DNA from: Geitlerinema sp. BBD 1991-9
GTDB lineage: Bacteria > Cyanobacteriota > Cyanobacteriia > Cyanobacteriales > Geitlerinemataceae
Assembly (NCBI GenBank): GCA_001657325.1
Contig: LWRO01000013.1
Coordinates: forward strand, 17,747 to 81,746
Length of the DNA: 64,000 nucleotides
Reading direction: 5' to 3'
Shown here: one piece after another, positions 44,209 through 53,034 of the stretch
Numbering within the stretch: position 1 is the first letter of the stretch
Layout: every line of letters starts with the position of its first letter
Notes under the pieces: generated by a model
Databases searched by the model: none
Told to the model about the DNA's origin: nothing
What the model saw: the letters and a program-made list of their open reading frames with translations, nothing else
Position numbers and translations under genes: made by a program

Positions 44209-45522
44209 TCACCCCAACTCATCTCCAACCGCAATCGTAACGACGTAGCGATCGAGTCGGAGATAGTCGCGGGCAATTTGACGAAGGGTTTCGGCATCGA
44301 AAGCTTGGATGCGAGCGGGGTAAGCCACCGCAGTTTCTGCTCGATCGAGGGTTTGATAGTAGCCGTACAAGCCCGCCAGTTGCGCGGGGGTTTCCGTCGA
44401 AAAGGCGTAATCGTTTCGCAACTGTCGTTTGGCTCGATCGAGTTCGGCCTCGGGAATCAAATCGGCTTGCAATTGTCGCACCCGATCGACAATCGTTTGT
44501 TCGACCAAGTCTAAATACTCGGCATCGAGCCACGCACTAACAGTAAACAAGCTCGAATCCCGTTGTAGGGAAAAGGCACTGTTAATACCCTGCACCCATT
44601 GCCGCCGTTCTCGCAACTCCCGCACCAACCGCGACGACCGGCCGGCGGCGAGGATGACTGATAAAACGTCTAAACCGTAGGCATCCCTCAGTCGATCGAT
44701 TCCAGGCCCGGGCCAAGCGAGGGTTAACCGCGCCATTTCCAAGCGAGGCAGTCGTAACTCCCGCCGCCGAATTTCGTCGAGGGGGGGTTCTTCGGGAACC
44801 ATCACCTGTGGATAGTCTGCGGGCGGCCGAAATTCTCGAAAACAGAGATCGACGCGATCGAGCGCTTCAGTTTCCGTCACGCCACCGACGACCACAACCG
44901 TCATTTTATTGGGTTGGTAGTGGAAGCTGTGGAAGTTTCGCATCTCTTGCGGCGATCTCGCCCTCAAACTGTCTTCCGTTCCCAACACCGGACGACGATA
45001 GGGATGGTGGCGATACAGAGTATCCATCATCGCCTCGAACAGCAAATCGTCGGGATTGTCGTAGCTTTGCAAAATTTCTTCGAGAACCACGTCCCGCTCG
45101 CGACTAAACTCGTCGTCGGGAATGCCCGCTCTCAACAACAGTTCCGCCAGGTGAGGCAGCGTATCGCCGAAGCGATCTGCCGCCGTCGTGATGAAAAAGT
45201 GAGCGTAGTCGTGACTCGTCGCCGCGTTGGTCATCCCCCCACAGCTTTCGATCGCTCGATCGAACGAACCCGGTGCGAGTCGCTCGGTGCCTTTAAAAAT
45301 CATGTGTTCGAGGAAGTGTGCCATCCCCGACCATTCATCTGGCTCTGCCACCGCTCCAGCCTTAACCCATACGTCAGTGACGACCACGGGACTCGTTGGG
45401 AGGTATTGGTGAACGACCGTCAAGCCGTCGTCCCGGCGAAACGTTCGAGCGGGACAGGTGATGTCAGGAGCCGAAAACACCCAACCCCGACTGCAAAAAT
45501 GAGAGTGTTCGATTCGAGCCAT
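44209..45522 (-). CDS. M16 zinc metallopeptidase, catalytic subunit type
   Basis: This 437-residue protein carries the inverted zinc motif HFLEHMIFKG, with His69, Glu72 and His73 and the third ligand at about Glu149 in RDVVLEEIL. The C-terminal lobe has VRELRERRQWVQGI. It has no signal peptide. It lies 178 bases upstream of the non-catalytic M16 gene, so the two probably act as a heterodimer that degrades or processes peptides. The start at MARIEHSHF is favoured over an in-frame start 23 codons earlier. Confidence 0.88.
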   Translation of the reverse strand: MARIEHSHFCSRGWVFSAPDITCPARTFRRDDGLTVVHQYLPTSPVVVTDVWVKAGAVAEPDEWSGMAHFLEHMIFKGTERLAPGSFDRAIESCGGMTNAATSHDYAHFFITTAADRFGDTLPHLAELLLRAGIPDDEFSRERDVVLEEILQSYDNPDDLLFEAMMDTLYRHHPYRRPVLGTEDSLRARSPQEMRNFHSFHYQPNKMTVVVVGGVTETEALDRVDLCFREFRPPADYPQVMVPEEPPLDEIRRRELRLPRLEMARLTLAWPGPGIDRLRDAYGLDVLSVILAAGRSSRLVRELRERRQWVQGINSAFSLQRDSSLFTVSAWLDAEYLDLVEQTIVDRVRQLQADLIPEAELDRAKRQLRNDYAFSTETPAQLAGLYGYYQTLDRAETAVAYPARIQAFDAETLRQIARDYLRLDRYVVTIAVGDELG

Positions 45523-45796
45523 GAAGAATAGAAAAGAGTCGATCGCGCATCGAAGGTGCAAGGCTACGTCCTCCACGATCGAAGGTCGCACGAGCGCGAC
45601 AGCAAACGAGTTAACGAGCCAAACCGCGAAAGACAGCCAGCAAAGAGGGGCTTTACAGTCGATCGATTCGATCGACCGCGATGTCTTAGCCCATCCGTTG
45701 GCATCGCCTTATCAGATTAACGCTTTCCATACACCCACTTCGCAAGTTTCGCTACAAAAGATCGATTTCTTTACAGTTCAACCTCTCCTCATCTCC

Positions 45797-46468
45797 TCAT
45801 TCCCCCATCTCTCCTAAGGACTGTTTCGCACTCTCGGACACCTGGAGATCGACATCGCCAGCCAGACGTTGCAGTGCAGGGCGCACGATCTCACCGCCGA
45901 TGTTGCTCAACGCCTGCGCGACCCGCAAGCGCGTCTGAGCTTCGGGATGGTCGATAAACGGTTCTAGCCAAGGGACAGCCTGGGTAGCTCCCATTTCTCC
46001 CAGCGCACCGATTGCGGTCACTTGAATCAACTCGTTCTCACTCTGAAGGGCTTCTTCTAACAGTTCGACGGCCTGGGGTTCGCCCATTTCGGCCAGGGCG
46101 GCGACAATACTCAAATGGACGATCCAATCGTTCGTACTGCGATACACCTGCACCAAATCCGGGTAAGCCTCGGCGAGCTGTAGCGCTCCCAACGCATCAG
46201 CAGCGGCGGCCTTCACGTCTAATTCCGGATCGTTATACAGCCGCAGTCGCAACAGTTCCAAGGCGGTGTTTAAATCCTGCCGACCTAACTGGGCCATTTT
46301 GCTCGTGGCCGAATAACGCACGCGGGGGTTTTCGTCAGTCAGTGCCCTTTGAGCGTACTTGAAGGCAATTGCCGGATCGATGTCGTGAAGTTGGTTAACA
46401 CCCCGCAGTCGATCGCCGTAATCCTCGGACTCAATGAGTTGTTTGACAGATTCAGGGGTAATACTCAT
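45797..46468 (-). CDS. nblB: HEAT-repeat protein, NblB-like
   Basis: This 223-residue protein consists almost entirely of HEAT repeats, with ENPRVRYSATSKMAQLG, DPELDVKAAAADALGAL, ENELIQVTAIGALGEMG and AQTRLRVAQALSNIG as successive helical pairs. The N-terminus MSITPESVKQLIESEDYGDRL and overall length match NblB, which helps dismantle phycobilisomes during nutrient starvation and is related to the bilin lyases. CpcE/F-type lyase subunits share this repeat, so a lyase role is the alternative. Confidence 0.7.
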   Translation of the reverse strand: MSITPESVKQLIESEDYGDRLRGVNQLHDIDPAIAFKYAQRALTDENPRVRYSATSKMAQLGRQDLNTALELLRLRLYNDPELDVKAAAADALGALQLAEAYPDLVQVYRSTNDWIVHLSIVAALAEMGEPQAVELLEEALQSENELIQVTAIGALGEMGATQAVPWLEPFIDHPEAQTRLRVAQALSNIGGEIVRPALQRLAGDVDLQVSESAKQSLGEMGE

Positions 46469-46572
46469 TTGTATAACAGTTTTATGTGGAAAACGTTTAC
46501 GCAGGCCGGATGCCTGCGCGACCGAGTTTTCAATGGATGTGAGAACGTTGACGTTCGAGCCGGGTGTTGTTC

Positions 46573-47040
46573 CTAGCGCTCTTGCTCGGCTATGGCCCGC
46601 ACGACGTCGCCCCGTGTCAATATGCCCACGACTTGTCCAGCTTCATCCAAAACTGGAAGACGATGGACTTTCTTGTTGTGCATCAACTGTGCGGCTTGGT
46701 GGAGGGAGCAATCGGGTGTCGTCGTGACGATGTGTTCGGTTGTCATGACTTCTCCAACCGTTTGGCCTAACACTTTATGTAACTCTTTCTCGTATCGCTT
46801 AGGATTTTCCAAATAGATCACGCTGTCGAGAATGGTGATGTACGCTGGAGGAGTCGCTCCGGTCTCCCGCCACATCAAATCGGTTTCTGACAAAATACCG
46901 ATCAGTTTCCCGTTGTCGTCTACGACTGGCAATCCACTAATACGACGTTCGGCGATTGTCTGAATCGCTTCTTGAATGGGAGTCTGCGATCGAACGACGA
47001 TGGGATCGCGACTCATCACGTCAGCGACGGTTTTAACCAT
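46573..47040 (-). CDS. tandem CBS-domain protein
   Basis: This 155-residue protein is two CBS domains and nothing else. The first ends in GLPVVDDNGKLIGILSETDL and the second in RLPVLDEAGQVVGILTRGDV. Such pairs bind adenine nucleotides and regulate partner proteins. A 25-residue loop with PPAYITILDS separates the halves. The start at MVKTVADVM is the natural CBS beginning. It lies 105 bases upstream of the NblB-like gene on the same strand, and the partner is unknown. Confidence 0.88.
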   Translation of the reverse strand: MVKTVADVMSRDPIVVRSQTPIQEAIQTIAERRISGLPVVDDNGKLIGILSETDLMWRETGATPPAYITILDSVIYLENPKRYEKELHKVLGQTVGEVMTTEHIVTTTPDCSLHQAAQLMHNKKVHRLPVLDEAGQVVGILTRGDVVRAIAEQER

Positions 47041-47184
47041 AGCTTGAAGTATCGTTTCGCTTCTAATGTCTCCCATGATACTCTTCGATGTCCCCGGATG
47101 CCGTCAAGCGTCGCGATCTCAACCCACCCACCGAGTTTGCTCCAGCTCGCTACCATAAAACGGTAACGTTGTGTCTCAAAAGTT

Positions 47185-47538
47185 ATGGCAGACTTTTCCA
47201 CTTCCCCATCACTCGATCGTGTCACCTCGCCCAACGAGCCTCGTCCCCAGGTCTTCGTCTGTCAGCATCGCTCTTGTGCGAACAACGGATCGGCCGAAAC
47301 GCTTCAAGCCTTTCAACGCGAGAATTTAGAGGCATTTGACGTGTTGGGCTGTGGATGTCTCGGTCAGTGCAGTTCGGGGCCGACCGTTCGCGTGACGTCT
47401 GACGAAACTTGGTACTGTCGAGTCAAGGCCGCTGACGTACCCCACATTGTCGATCGACATCTCAAAGGTGGAGAACCCGTTGAAGAAAAGCTCAATTCTC
47501 GCATTCACAGGATGGTGTGGGGGATGGGAAACGGTTAA
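47185..47538 (+). CDS. thioredoxin-like [2Fe-2S] ferredoxin
   Basis: This 117-residue protein has the shethna-type thioredoxin-fold ferredoxin pattern: VCQHRSCANNGS (two Cys, about 25-30) and GCGCLGQCSSGPTV (about 56-69). It would carry electrons or modulate a redox partner in the cytoplasm. It is divergent from the CBS gene, and no cofactor genes are beside it. Confidence 0.85.
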   Translation: MADFSTSPSLDRVTSPNEPRPQVFVCQHRSCANNGSAETLQAFQRENLEAFDVLGCGCLGQCSSGPTVRVTSDETWYCRVKAADVPHIVDRHLKGGEPVEEKLNSRIHRMVWGMGNG

Positions 47539-47693
47539 ACCGAGGGATTTAAAAACATCGCGTTTGTCGAGGCGGAAAGTGCGACTTGTCAGGGAGACCA
47601 AACCGAACGCAGCCTCGGAACTTTTCCTTTAAATTAAAGATATATCGAGTGTCATTCAGCCTAACTCGCAAAGCTCAATTGGAGGTGAGTTAG

Positions 47694-48101
47694 ATGCGTA
47701 TCCTTCACCGAAGTCGCTATGTTCGTTGGAACCGTTTCGATCGAACGCTACGGGGTTGGGAGACGATCGATTTTGTTTGGCGGAGCGGAGATGGGCGAGT
47801 ACACCGCTTTCATCGTCGAGATCGATTCGCCCCGCAAACGATTGTCGATCGATACTGGCTCGACGAATATCCAACATCGTCGCACGTCCCGCGCGCTGCG
47901 AGGGTCTCTCTGTTTCCATTTGACAACAACGACATCAGCCCTCACGCTCGGCACGATGCCGATGTCAATGTCGTTGATACCCATGTCGTTGATGTAAAAG
48001 TCGCCAAACCCCAAAAGAATTGGAAAGATGTTTGGTGCGATACAGTCACGGCCGTCCGAAAACGATTAAAACAGACTTGGAAAAGCTTCCGTAACCTCTG
48101 A
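47694..48101 (+). CDS. basic hypothetical protein
   Basis: This 135-residue protein starts MRILHRSRYVRWNRFDRT and is rich in Arg, His and Trp. It ends in a helical basic stretch KDVWCDTVTAVRKRLKQTW. I do not recognise a family. Support for coding comes from a full Shine-Dalgarno GGAGGTGAG eight bases before the ATG and an intrinsic terminator 40 bases after the stop. Other frames over the same DNA are open too, so the assignment rests on those signals. Confidence 0.5.
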   Translation: MRILHRSRYVRWNRFDRTLRGWETIDFVWRSGDGRVHRFHRRDRFAPQTIVDRYWLDEYPTSSHVPRAARVSLFPFDNNDISPHARHDADVNVVDTHVVDVKVAKPQKNWKDVWCDTVTAVRKRLKQTWKSFRNL

Positions 48102-48142
48102 AGTTTACAATTTGTTGCTTCTCCTGAACCCCAAAACCACCG

Positions 48143-48172
48143 ACCCGGTTTCTGCACGAAGCCGGGTTTTTC
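48143..48172 (+). terminator. intrinsic terminator
   Basis: A ten-pair stem (ACCCGGTTTC with GAAGCCGGGT, one G-U) and a run of five Ts end the 47694 transcript. Confidence 0.8.
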
Positions 48173-48330
48173 CCTCGTTCGAGACCCGAAATTGTAAATT
48201 AAACTGGAGGCATTCCGGAATTCAGACAATTTTGTGGGTAGCCTGGACACAGTAACAAACGTATCGAGGGGTGAAACTCTCGTTGCGATTTCCTCGTCTG
48301 AGATGATTGACTGTTACTCCTCACTACACC

Positions 48331-48786
48331 ATGATGAATCCATTTGTCACTTCCTTCTGCCTCGGCACGATCTCGGCCGTGCTGTTATCCGCCCCTATCC
48401 AGGCGATCGCGAGCGTTCCGTCGTTCGCCCAAGTCAAGCAAGTTCACGAGATCGATACGCCAACGTTACTGGCACAGATGACAAGCTTACCTGTGTTCGC
48501 TGACGTGAACATTACGCCCCAACAGGAAGCCATGTTACGGCCGATTTTCGAGCAAACTCGCGCCCGCCTCGATCGAATTCTCAGTGTCGAACAGCAAAAC
48601 AGCTTCCATCAAGCCATCGTGGACGGCCGTTCCCTCGAGCAAGCGGTTGCGGCGATGGAACTGTCTCCCGAACAAGAAGCTCAACTCGATGGCGTCCTGC
48701 AAATGACTGGATTGCAAGTGGCCCCCATTCTCACCCCCCAGCAACGAGAACAGCTCGAAGCCAACTTACAAGCTGCGCGCTCTTAA
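48331..48786 (+). CDS. small exported helical protein
   Basis: This 151-residue protein has a signal peptide (cleavage near QAIASVPSFA). The helical mature part has two similar segments, VNITPQQEAMLRPIFEQ and PILTPQQREQLEANLQ, which recall the LTxxQ motif of Spy/CpxP periplasmic proteins. Homology to CpxP is not certain. It would be periplasmic. A TTG at 48307 is in frame, but the ATG pair at 48331 gives a better signal peptide. Confidence 0.6.
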   Translation: MMNPFVTSFCLGTISAVLLSAPIQAIASVPSFAQVKQVHEIDTPTLLAQMTSLPVFADVNITPQQEAMLRPIFEQTRARLDRILSVEQQNSFHQAIVDGRSLEQAVAAMELSPEQEAQLDGVLQMTGLQVAPILTPQQREQLEANLQAARS

Positions 48787-48852
48787 AAATATCAAATCAC
48801 TCACAATACGCCTCCCAATCTAAAGCAGACTGGCCGTCGAGTCAGTCTGCTT

Positions 48853-48981
48853 GGGTGCATCTCAAGTAAAAATCGTTGTTGGTGCGTTACGCGAGCATCT
48901 AATTTGTCTCGACTTTAGCCGAATTTTGTCGCCCGCTAACACACCTTACGCCTCATGCTCTGATAAACATGAGATGCACCC
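48853..48981. mobile_element. MITE, copy 2
   Basis: This 129-bp element has perfect 12-bp terminal inverted repeats, GGGTGCATCTCA and TGAGATGCACCC. A perfect 8-bp direct repeat GTCTGCTT flanks it at 48845-48852 and 48982-48989. There is no ORF. The inside also holds an inverted pair, GGTGCGTTACGC-like and CTAACACACC. Confidence 0.88.
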
Positions 48982-49010
48982 GTCTGCTTCGATCGAAAAC
49001 TGAGAACGAC

Positions 49011-49328
49011 TTAGCGATCGTCTGAAGTTTCCACCGCTTGTAACGAGTTTTCAAACGTCATCCGTTGATAGGCATTGTTGAGGAAATAACCGTTCATCAT
49101 TGCCGAAACTAACAGCTTACCCAAATCTTCTCGAGACGTGGTCACGGACACGTTAAATTCTTCTGATGGCAACGCACCCAGCATCCCGACGATATTTTGT
49201 TCCATGACTTTCGCAACCTCGGGACTCGGTTGAGACAGATGCGCGATCGTTTCGGGAGACATCGATTGAACGTATTGCAGCAAGGGATTGCGGCTTTGGT
49301 CGGAAACAGCGTTAGACAGATCGTTCAT
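49011..49328 (-). CDS. DUF760 family protein
   Basis: This 105-residue helical protein contains NPLLQYVQSMSPETIAHLSQ and MEQNIVGMLGALPSEEFNV, then SREDLGKLLVSAMMNGYFL. That combination is typical of DUF760 proteins of cyanobacteria and plastids, whose function is not established. The start at MNDLSNAVSD is chosen because the 54 upstream in-frame residues are not conserved. Confidence 0.85.
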   Translation of the reverse strand: MNDLSNAVSDQSRNPLLQYVQSMSPETIAHLSQPSPEVAKVMEQNIVGMLGALPSEEFNVSVTTSREDLGKLLVSAMMNGYFLNNAYQRMTFENSLQAVETSDDR

Positions 49329-49514
49329 GGTGTTTGTCGGTGTCGTTCCTTTATCTATTTCTAGCGTAAGAAACGAGTGGGGTTCTGCCCAGTGAGTGCA
49401 ACCGAAACGATTAGGGGGTTTCTCCGACTCCTCGCGCGATTTTCGATCGAATCGGCGGTAGGCTAATTCTAGACCCGCACGGGTTTTCACTCAAATTCTA
49501 GTTTTCGATCGTCT

Positions 49515-49877
49515 ATGGCTCGCAAACGCTTGATTGTTGAAATGGGGATGGGAGTCGATCAACACGGACAAGATCCCACTGTCGCCGCCGCCCGCGCAGT
49601 CCGTAACGCTATCGCTCACAATGCTCTTCCCGGCGTGTGGGAAGTGGCGGGATTGAGCCATCCCAACGAAATGTTCGTGGACGTGCAAGTGGCCGTTCCC
49701 CATCCCGAGAACGTGCGAGAAGCTGAGGTTCTCGCGGTGTTGCCCTTCGGTCGTAAAACGCTCACCGTCGAGTCTGGCGGGATGGTTGCCCAAGGTCGCG
49801 CGATTGAAGAATTCAACGATCGAAACGACGATATGATTGTGGCAGTTGCTGCCGTAACCGTGTCCGTTGAAGGTTGA
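49515..49877 (+). CDS. Lin0512 family protein
   Basis: This 120-residue protein matches the Lin0512 family: RLIVEMGMGVDQHGQDPTVA, then ARAVRNAIAHNALPG and VDVQVAVPHPENV. The fold is a small alpha/beta barrel and no activity is established. It is encoded by a single gene that converges with the phasin-like gene (12 bases between stops). Confidence 0.85.
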   Translation: MARKRLIVEMGMGVDQHGQDPTVAAARAVRNAIAHNALPGVWEVAGLSHPNEMFVDVQVAVPHPENVREAEVLAVLPFGRKTLTVESGGMVAQGRAIEEFNDRNDDMIVAVAAVTVSVEG

Positions 49878-49889
49878 CGGGCTTTTGGC

Positions 49890-50213
49890 TTAGCGCCACA
49901 GTCGATTTTCCAGCTCGCGAACTTGTCGTTCGAGTCGATCGAGTCGTCCGCGCAACTCGTCCATTTCCGCTTGACGGGGAACGCCCAAATCCTGCATCGC
50001 GTTCCGAAGCTGTCGATCGAGCTGCTTTTCGAGATTTCCCTGTTCGCTCTTCAAGTTTTCCAGAAAATCGTCAACCAGGGATTTCGCATCGTCCGGATCG
50101 ATCTTGCCTTCTTTGACCCATCGATCGCCGACTTCTTTAATTTTCTCCGCCACCAGGGAAGTCGTTCCCACGCCAATCATCAAAAGTTGCGTTAACAGGT
50201 TGTTATTATCCAT
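49890..50213 (-). CDS. phasin-like coiled-coil protein
   Basis: This 107-residue protein begins MDNNNLLTQLLMIGVGTTSL, a short amphipathic stretch, then a long charged helix ending in a heptad coiled coil (ELRGRLDRLERQVRELENR). The layout matches PhaF/PhaI-type phasins and related proteins of cyanobacteria. No PHA synthase lies in the window, so a granule role is unproven. Confidence 0.7.
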   Translation of the reverse strand: MDNNNLLTQLLMIGVGTTSLVAEKIKEVGDRWVKEGKIDPDDAKSLVDDFLENLKSEQGNLEKQLDRQLRNAMQDLGVPRQAEMDELRGRLDRLERQVRELENRLWR

Positions 50214-50286
50214 CGGAGTTTCTCAAACACTTGCACTCGAACACTCGCGAAAGTATCAATCGTACTTCATGCCGATCCTAGCGCGT

Positions 50287-50898
50287 CTAGCGTTTTTGGC
50301 GGATCGTTTCCGGAACGCCCACGGGGGAAACCCCCGCAATCGATCGTAAGTTCTGACCGCGAATCAACTCGGTAAACGACAGTCCCGGCCGGCCTTCCAG
50401 ATCGGCAACGGCTTTAATGGCCGATAAGAGGTGTTTAGCCGCTTCGACTTCTTCATAACCGCGACGTTGAGCAACGGCAATGGCGGCTTCGTCCGCCGCC
50501 AGTTCCGACTCCTCCGATTTCGTCTTCCGCCAAACCTGGTTGAGGGCAATGGCGGTTAAACCGCCAGCGGCAACGATTCCCACCGGATCGCCTTGAAACA
50601 CCTCGATCGAAGTCGCGAAAATCCCGGCTAAAGCAAAGCCGCGATAGAGATCCAACTTAAACCAGCGAATTTCGAGTTGCCAGCATACCGTCCGCAACAG
50701 CAATAAATCCCGCTGGGCTTGAGACAGGTCTTTCCAGTACTCGAAATTGATGAAAATCGGTCGTTCTCGTTTCCAAGGCAATGGAAACGGCGTGTCGATG
50801 ACTTGGGGAAGTGTCGGTTGGCTGACGATCTTCGTCATCATGCGCCCGGAGGCGGGCATGAGATCGAGGAGGCGGCGAATCTCAGGAGCTGGGTTCAT
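50287..50898 (-). CDS. DUF3318 membrane protein
   Basis: This 203-residue protein has DUF3318 landmarks: RRLLDLMPASGRMMTKI at the N-terminus, FINFEYWKDLSQAQRDLLLL, and a hydrophobic hairpin (about 107-140). A metallopeptidase-like cadence ELAADEAAIAVAQRRGY follows, but there is no HExxH zinc motif. The function is unknown. Confidence 0.8.
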   Translation of the reverse strand: MNPAPEIRRLLDLMPASGRMMTKIVSQPTLPQVIDTPFPLPWKRERPIFINFEYWKDLSQAQRDLLLLRTVCWQLEIRWFKLDLYRGFALAGIFATSIEVFQGDPVGIVAAGGLTAIALNQVWRKTKSEESELAADEAAIAVAQRRGYEEVEAAKHLLSAIKAVADLEGRPGLSFTELIRGQNLRSIAGVSPVGVPETIRQKR

Positions 50899-51014
50899 GA
50901 GCGTTGGTTAGGGCAAAGGACTCGGCAGCATTTGCAGATAGCGCGGGAACGGACACAATAGACAAAGGGCTTTTAGGGCTTGTCACCTTTCCTTTCAAAG
51001 TTTCATTTTCCCTC

Positions 51015-51281
51015 ATGGATGCTTTTGCGCCAATTCCCCCTGCTTGGACGAAGTCGGCCGTTCATGCGTTCGAGTTTTGCTGTCCCCAGTGCGGAGCAAG
51101 CAGTCGAACGGCTAAGGACGTATGGTTAAATCGTCGATCGCCCGTGTATACGGAAGACCATCGCCGCAAGTGGCAAGAGTTTTATCACTGCGATTGCGGT
51201 TGTGCGTGGTGGGCGTGGAGTTCCGATCGACCCTCATCTTCTCCCGTTGACGAAGGCGAATTTCCCCGTTTGAGTGACTAG
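51015..51281 (+). CDS. small zinc-ribbon protein
   Basis: This 88-residue protein has FCCPQCGASS (two Cys) and YHCDCGCAWWAWSS (two or three Cys), enough to bind one zinc ion as a ribbon. Between them is VWLNRRSPVYTEDHRRKWQ. It is common in cyanobacteria without known function. It is divergent from DUF3318, and the chosen ATG is 37 codons into a longer open frame. Confidence 0.7.
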   Translation: MDAFAPIPPAWTKSAVHAFEFCCPQCGASSRTAKDVWLNRRSPVYTEDHRRKWQEFYHCDCGCAWWAWSSDRPSSSPVDEGEFPRLSD

Positions 51282-51298
51282 GATCGATCGACCCAAAA

Positions 51299-51337
51299 AC
51301 CCTCTCATCCCCAGGCCAAAGCTAGGAACGAGAGGAA
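51299..51337 (-). terminator. possible intrinsic terminator of dapL
   Basis: On the minus strand CCTCTC and GAGAGG form the base of a hairpin followed by TTTTT. It lies about 95 bases past the dapL stop, beyond the heptamer repeats. Confidence 0.5.
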
Positions 51338-51362
51338 AGCCCAAAAAACCAGCTTTACTAAT

Positions 51363-51425
51363 GACTGGTGACTAATAACTGGTGACTGGTAACTGGTGAC
51401 TGGTGACTGGTGACTGGTGACTGAT
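51363..51425. repeat. heptanucleotide short tandem repeat (STRR)
   Basis: Eight or nine copies of a 7-mer, mostly ACTGGTG with variants ACTAATA and TAACTGG, lie just after the dapL stop codon. They are like the STRR near tRNA-Ser, with a different unit. Confidence 0.85.
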
Positions 51426-51431
51426 AACCGT

Positions 51432-52670
51432 TCACTGTAAAGACAGATTATTCGTAATCCGCTTCATCGCTTCTTCCACGTTTTCGCGGCTGTTAAACGC
51501 AGAAATGCGGAAATAGCCTTCACCCGCAGCCCCGAAGCCAGAACCCGGCGTTCCGACAACGTGCGCCGCAGACAACAGTTTATCGAAGAAATCCCAACTC
51601 GATAAACTGTTGGGCGTTTTCACCCAAACGTAAGGGGCATTCACGCCACCGTACACTTTTAAACCCGCTTCTGTGAGCTTTTCGCGGATGATTTTTGCGT
51701 TTTCCAAATAGAAAGAAACGAGAGCTTTGGTTTGTGCTTGCCCGGCTTCCGAATAAACCGCTTCTGCGGCACGTTGAACGATGTAAGAAACGCCATTAAA
51801 TTTCGTAGATTGACGGCGATTCCACAGTTTCCAAAGTTCCACGTCCGAACCGTCAGAGGCTTTGACCGTTAGCGTTTTCGGAACGACGGTATAGGCACAG
51901 CGAGTTCCCGTAAATCCAGCATTTTTAGAGAACGATCGAAACTCGATCGAACAATCTTTTGCTCCTTCAATTTCGTAAATCGAATGCGGTAAGCTATCGT
52001 CTGTAATAAACGCTTCGTAAGCCGCATCGAAGAGAAGAATCGAGTCGTTTTCTCGGGCGTAATCGACCCAAGCTTTTAAGTATTCTTTGGTCGCCGTCGC
52101 CCCGGTGGGGTTGTTGGGGAAACATAGATAAATCAGATCGACTTTTTGCGAGGGAATTTCGGCGGTAAAGTTATTTTTCGCTGAGATGGGCATATAGACC
52201 AATCCCTCGTATTCGCCACTTTCGTTGGCTGTTCCCGTGTGACCCGCCATGACGTTCGTATCGACGTAAACCGGATAAACGGGATCGGTGACGGCGATGG
52301 TATTGTCTTTCCCGAAAATGTCGAGGATGTTTCCGGTGTCGCACTTTGCGCCGTCAGACACGAAAATTTCCGAAGCGTCGATGTCGCAACCGCGAGATTG
52401 GAAGTCGTGGGCGGCGATTTTTTCCCGCAGCCAGGGATAGCCTTGTTCGGGGCCGTAACCTTTAAAGGTGGCTCGATCGCCCATGTCCTTCACGGCTTCG
52501 ATAATTGCAGTCTGACAGGCTTCGGGAAGGGGTTCGGTGACATCGCCAATCCCGAGTTTGATGATTTGTGCGTCGGGGTTCGCTTCGGCGAAGGTGTTGA
52601 CGCGGCGGGCGATTTCGGGGAACAGATATCCCGCTTTCAGTTTCAGATAGTTCTCGTTAATCGTTGCCAT
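51432..52670 (-). CDS. dapL: LL-diaminopimelate aminotransferase
   Basis: This 412-residue fold-type I PLP enzyme converts tetrahydrodipicolinate to LL-diaminopimelate in lysine and peptidoglycan synthesis, bypassing the acylated route. The start [20 protein letters not shown] and [10 protein letters not shown] are family signatures. The PLP lysine is Lys249 in [14 protein letters not shown], with FPNNPTGA (about 184-191) and the C-terminal FRISAF arginine for the carboxylate. The product feeds MurE, also in this window. Confidence 0.95.
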   Translation of the reverse strand: MATINENYLKLKAGYLFPEIARRVNTFAEANPDAQIIKLGIGDVTEPLPEACQTAIIEAVKDMGDRATFKGYGPEQGYPWLREKIAAHDFQSRGCDIDASEIFVSDGAKCDTGNILDIFGKDNTIAVTDPVYPVYVDTNVMAGHTGTANESGEYEGLVYMPISAKNNFTAEIPSQKVDLIYLCFPNNPTGATATKEYLKAWVDYARENDSILLFDAAYEAFITDDSLPHSIYEIEGAKDCSIEFRSFSKNAGFTGTRCAYTVVPKTLTVKASDGSDVELWKLWNRRQSTKFNGVSYIVQRAAEAVYSEAGQAQTKALVSFYLENAKIIREKLTEAGLKVYGGVNAPYVWVKTPNSLSSWDFFDKLLSAAHVVGTPGSGFGAAGEGYFRISAFNSRENVEEAMKRITNNLSLQ

Positions 52671-53034
52671 AGTAAAACGTAAGTTCGGGATAAGAAAAGG
52701 AGGGAGAGGCCGAATTTAAACGCGATACAGCACCCCCTTATCCCCAAACTCAGTCTAGACGATTTGCCTTGCTAAATCGACCGTTTGTGTCAAACTTGGG
52801 AAATGTAGCGATGTCAACGGCTCGATCTTCGGTTGTCTCGAAACGGGTGTTCTAGTCAGGCGATCGATCCTCATAATTTTTTAAGAGTGCGTCTTGTCGT
52901 CAAGATCGACGTTTTGGGAAATCGTATATTCAGCTTCATTCAAATCGCCTTTCAATTCCCCATTAATTGCAACTAGATCTTCAACGTGATATAATGTTGC
53001 GTTGGTTTGAAGAAAAGTAAAATGTAAAGAGCCA
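52671..53034. other. intergenic region before the first methyltransferase
   Basis: This 364-bp gap has the promoter listed below near its right end. No ORF or structured RNA was recognised in the rest. Confidence 0.5.
52967..52995 (+). promoter_or_regulatory. sigma-70-type promoter of methyltransferase 1
   Basis: TTGCAA at 52967-52972 and TATAAT at 52990-52995 have a 17-bp spacer. This puts the likely start site about 30 bases before the methyltransferase ATG. Confidence 0.65.

Noticed and set aside
47748..48014. Open frames on both strands across the 47.7-48.1 kb gene
   Set aside because: The 47694 frame has the ribosome-binding site and terminator; the others lack both and look like mirror frames of GATC-rich DNA.
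50287..50898. DUF3318 protein as an M48-type metallopeptidase
   Set aside because: The helix ELAADEAA resembles the end of an M48 site, but the HExxH motif is missing.
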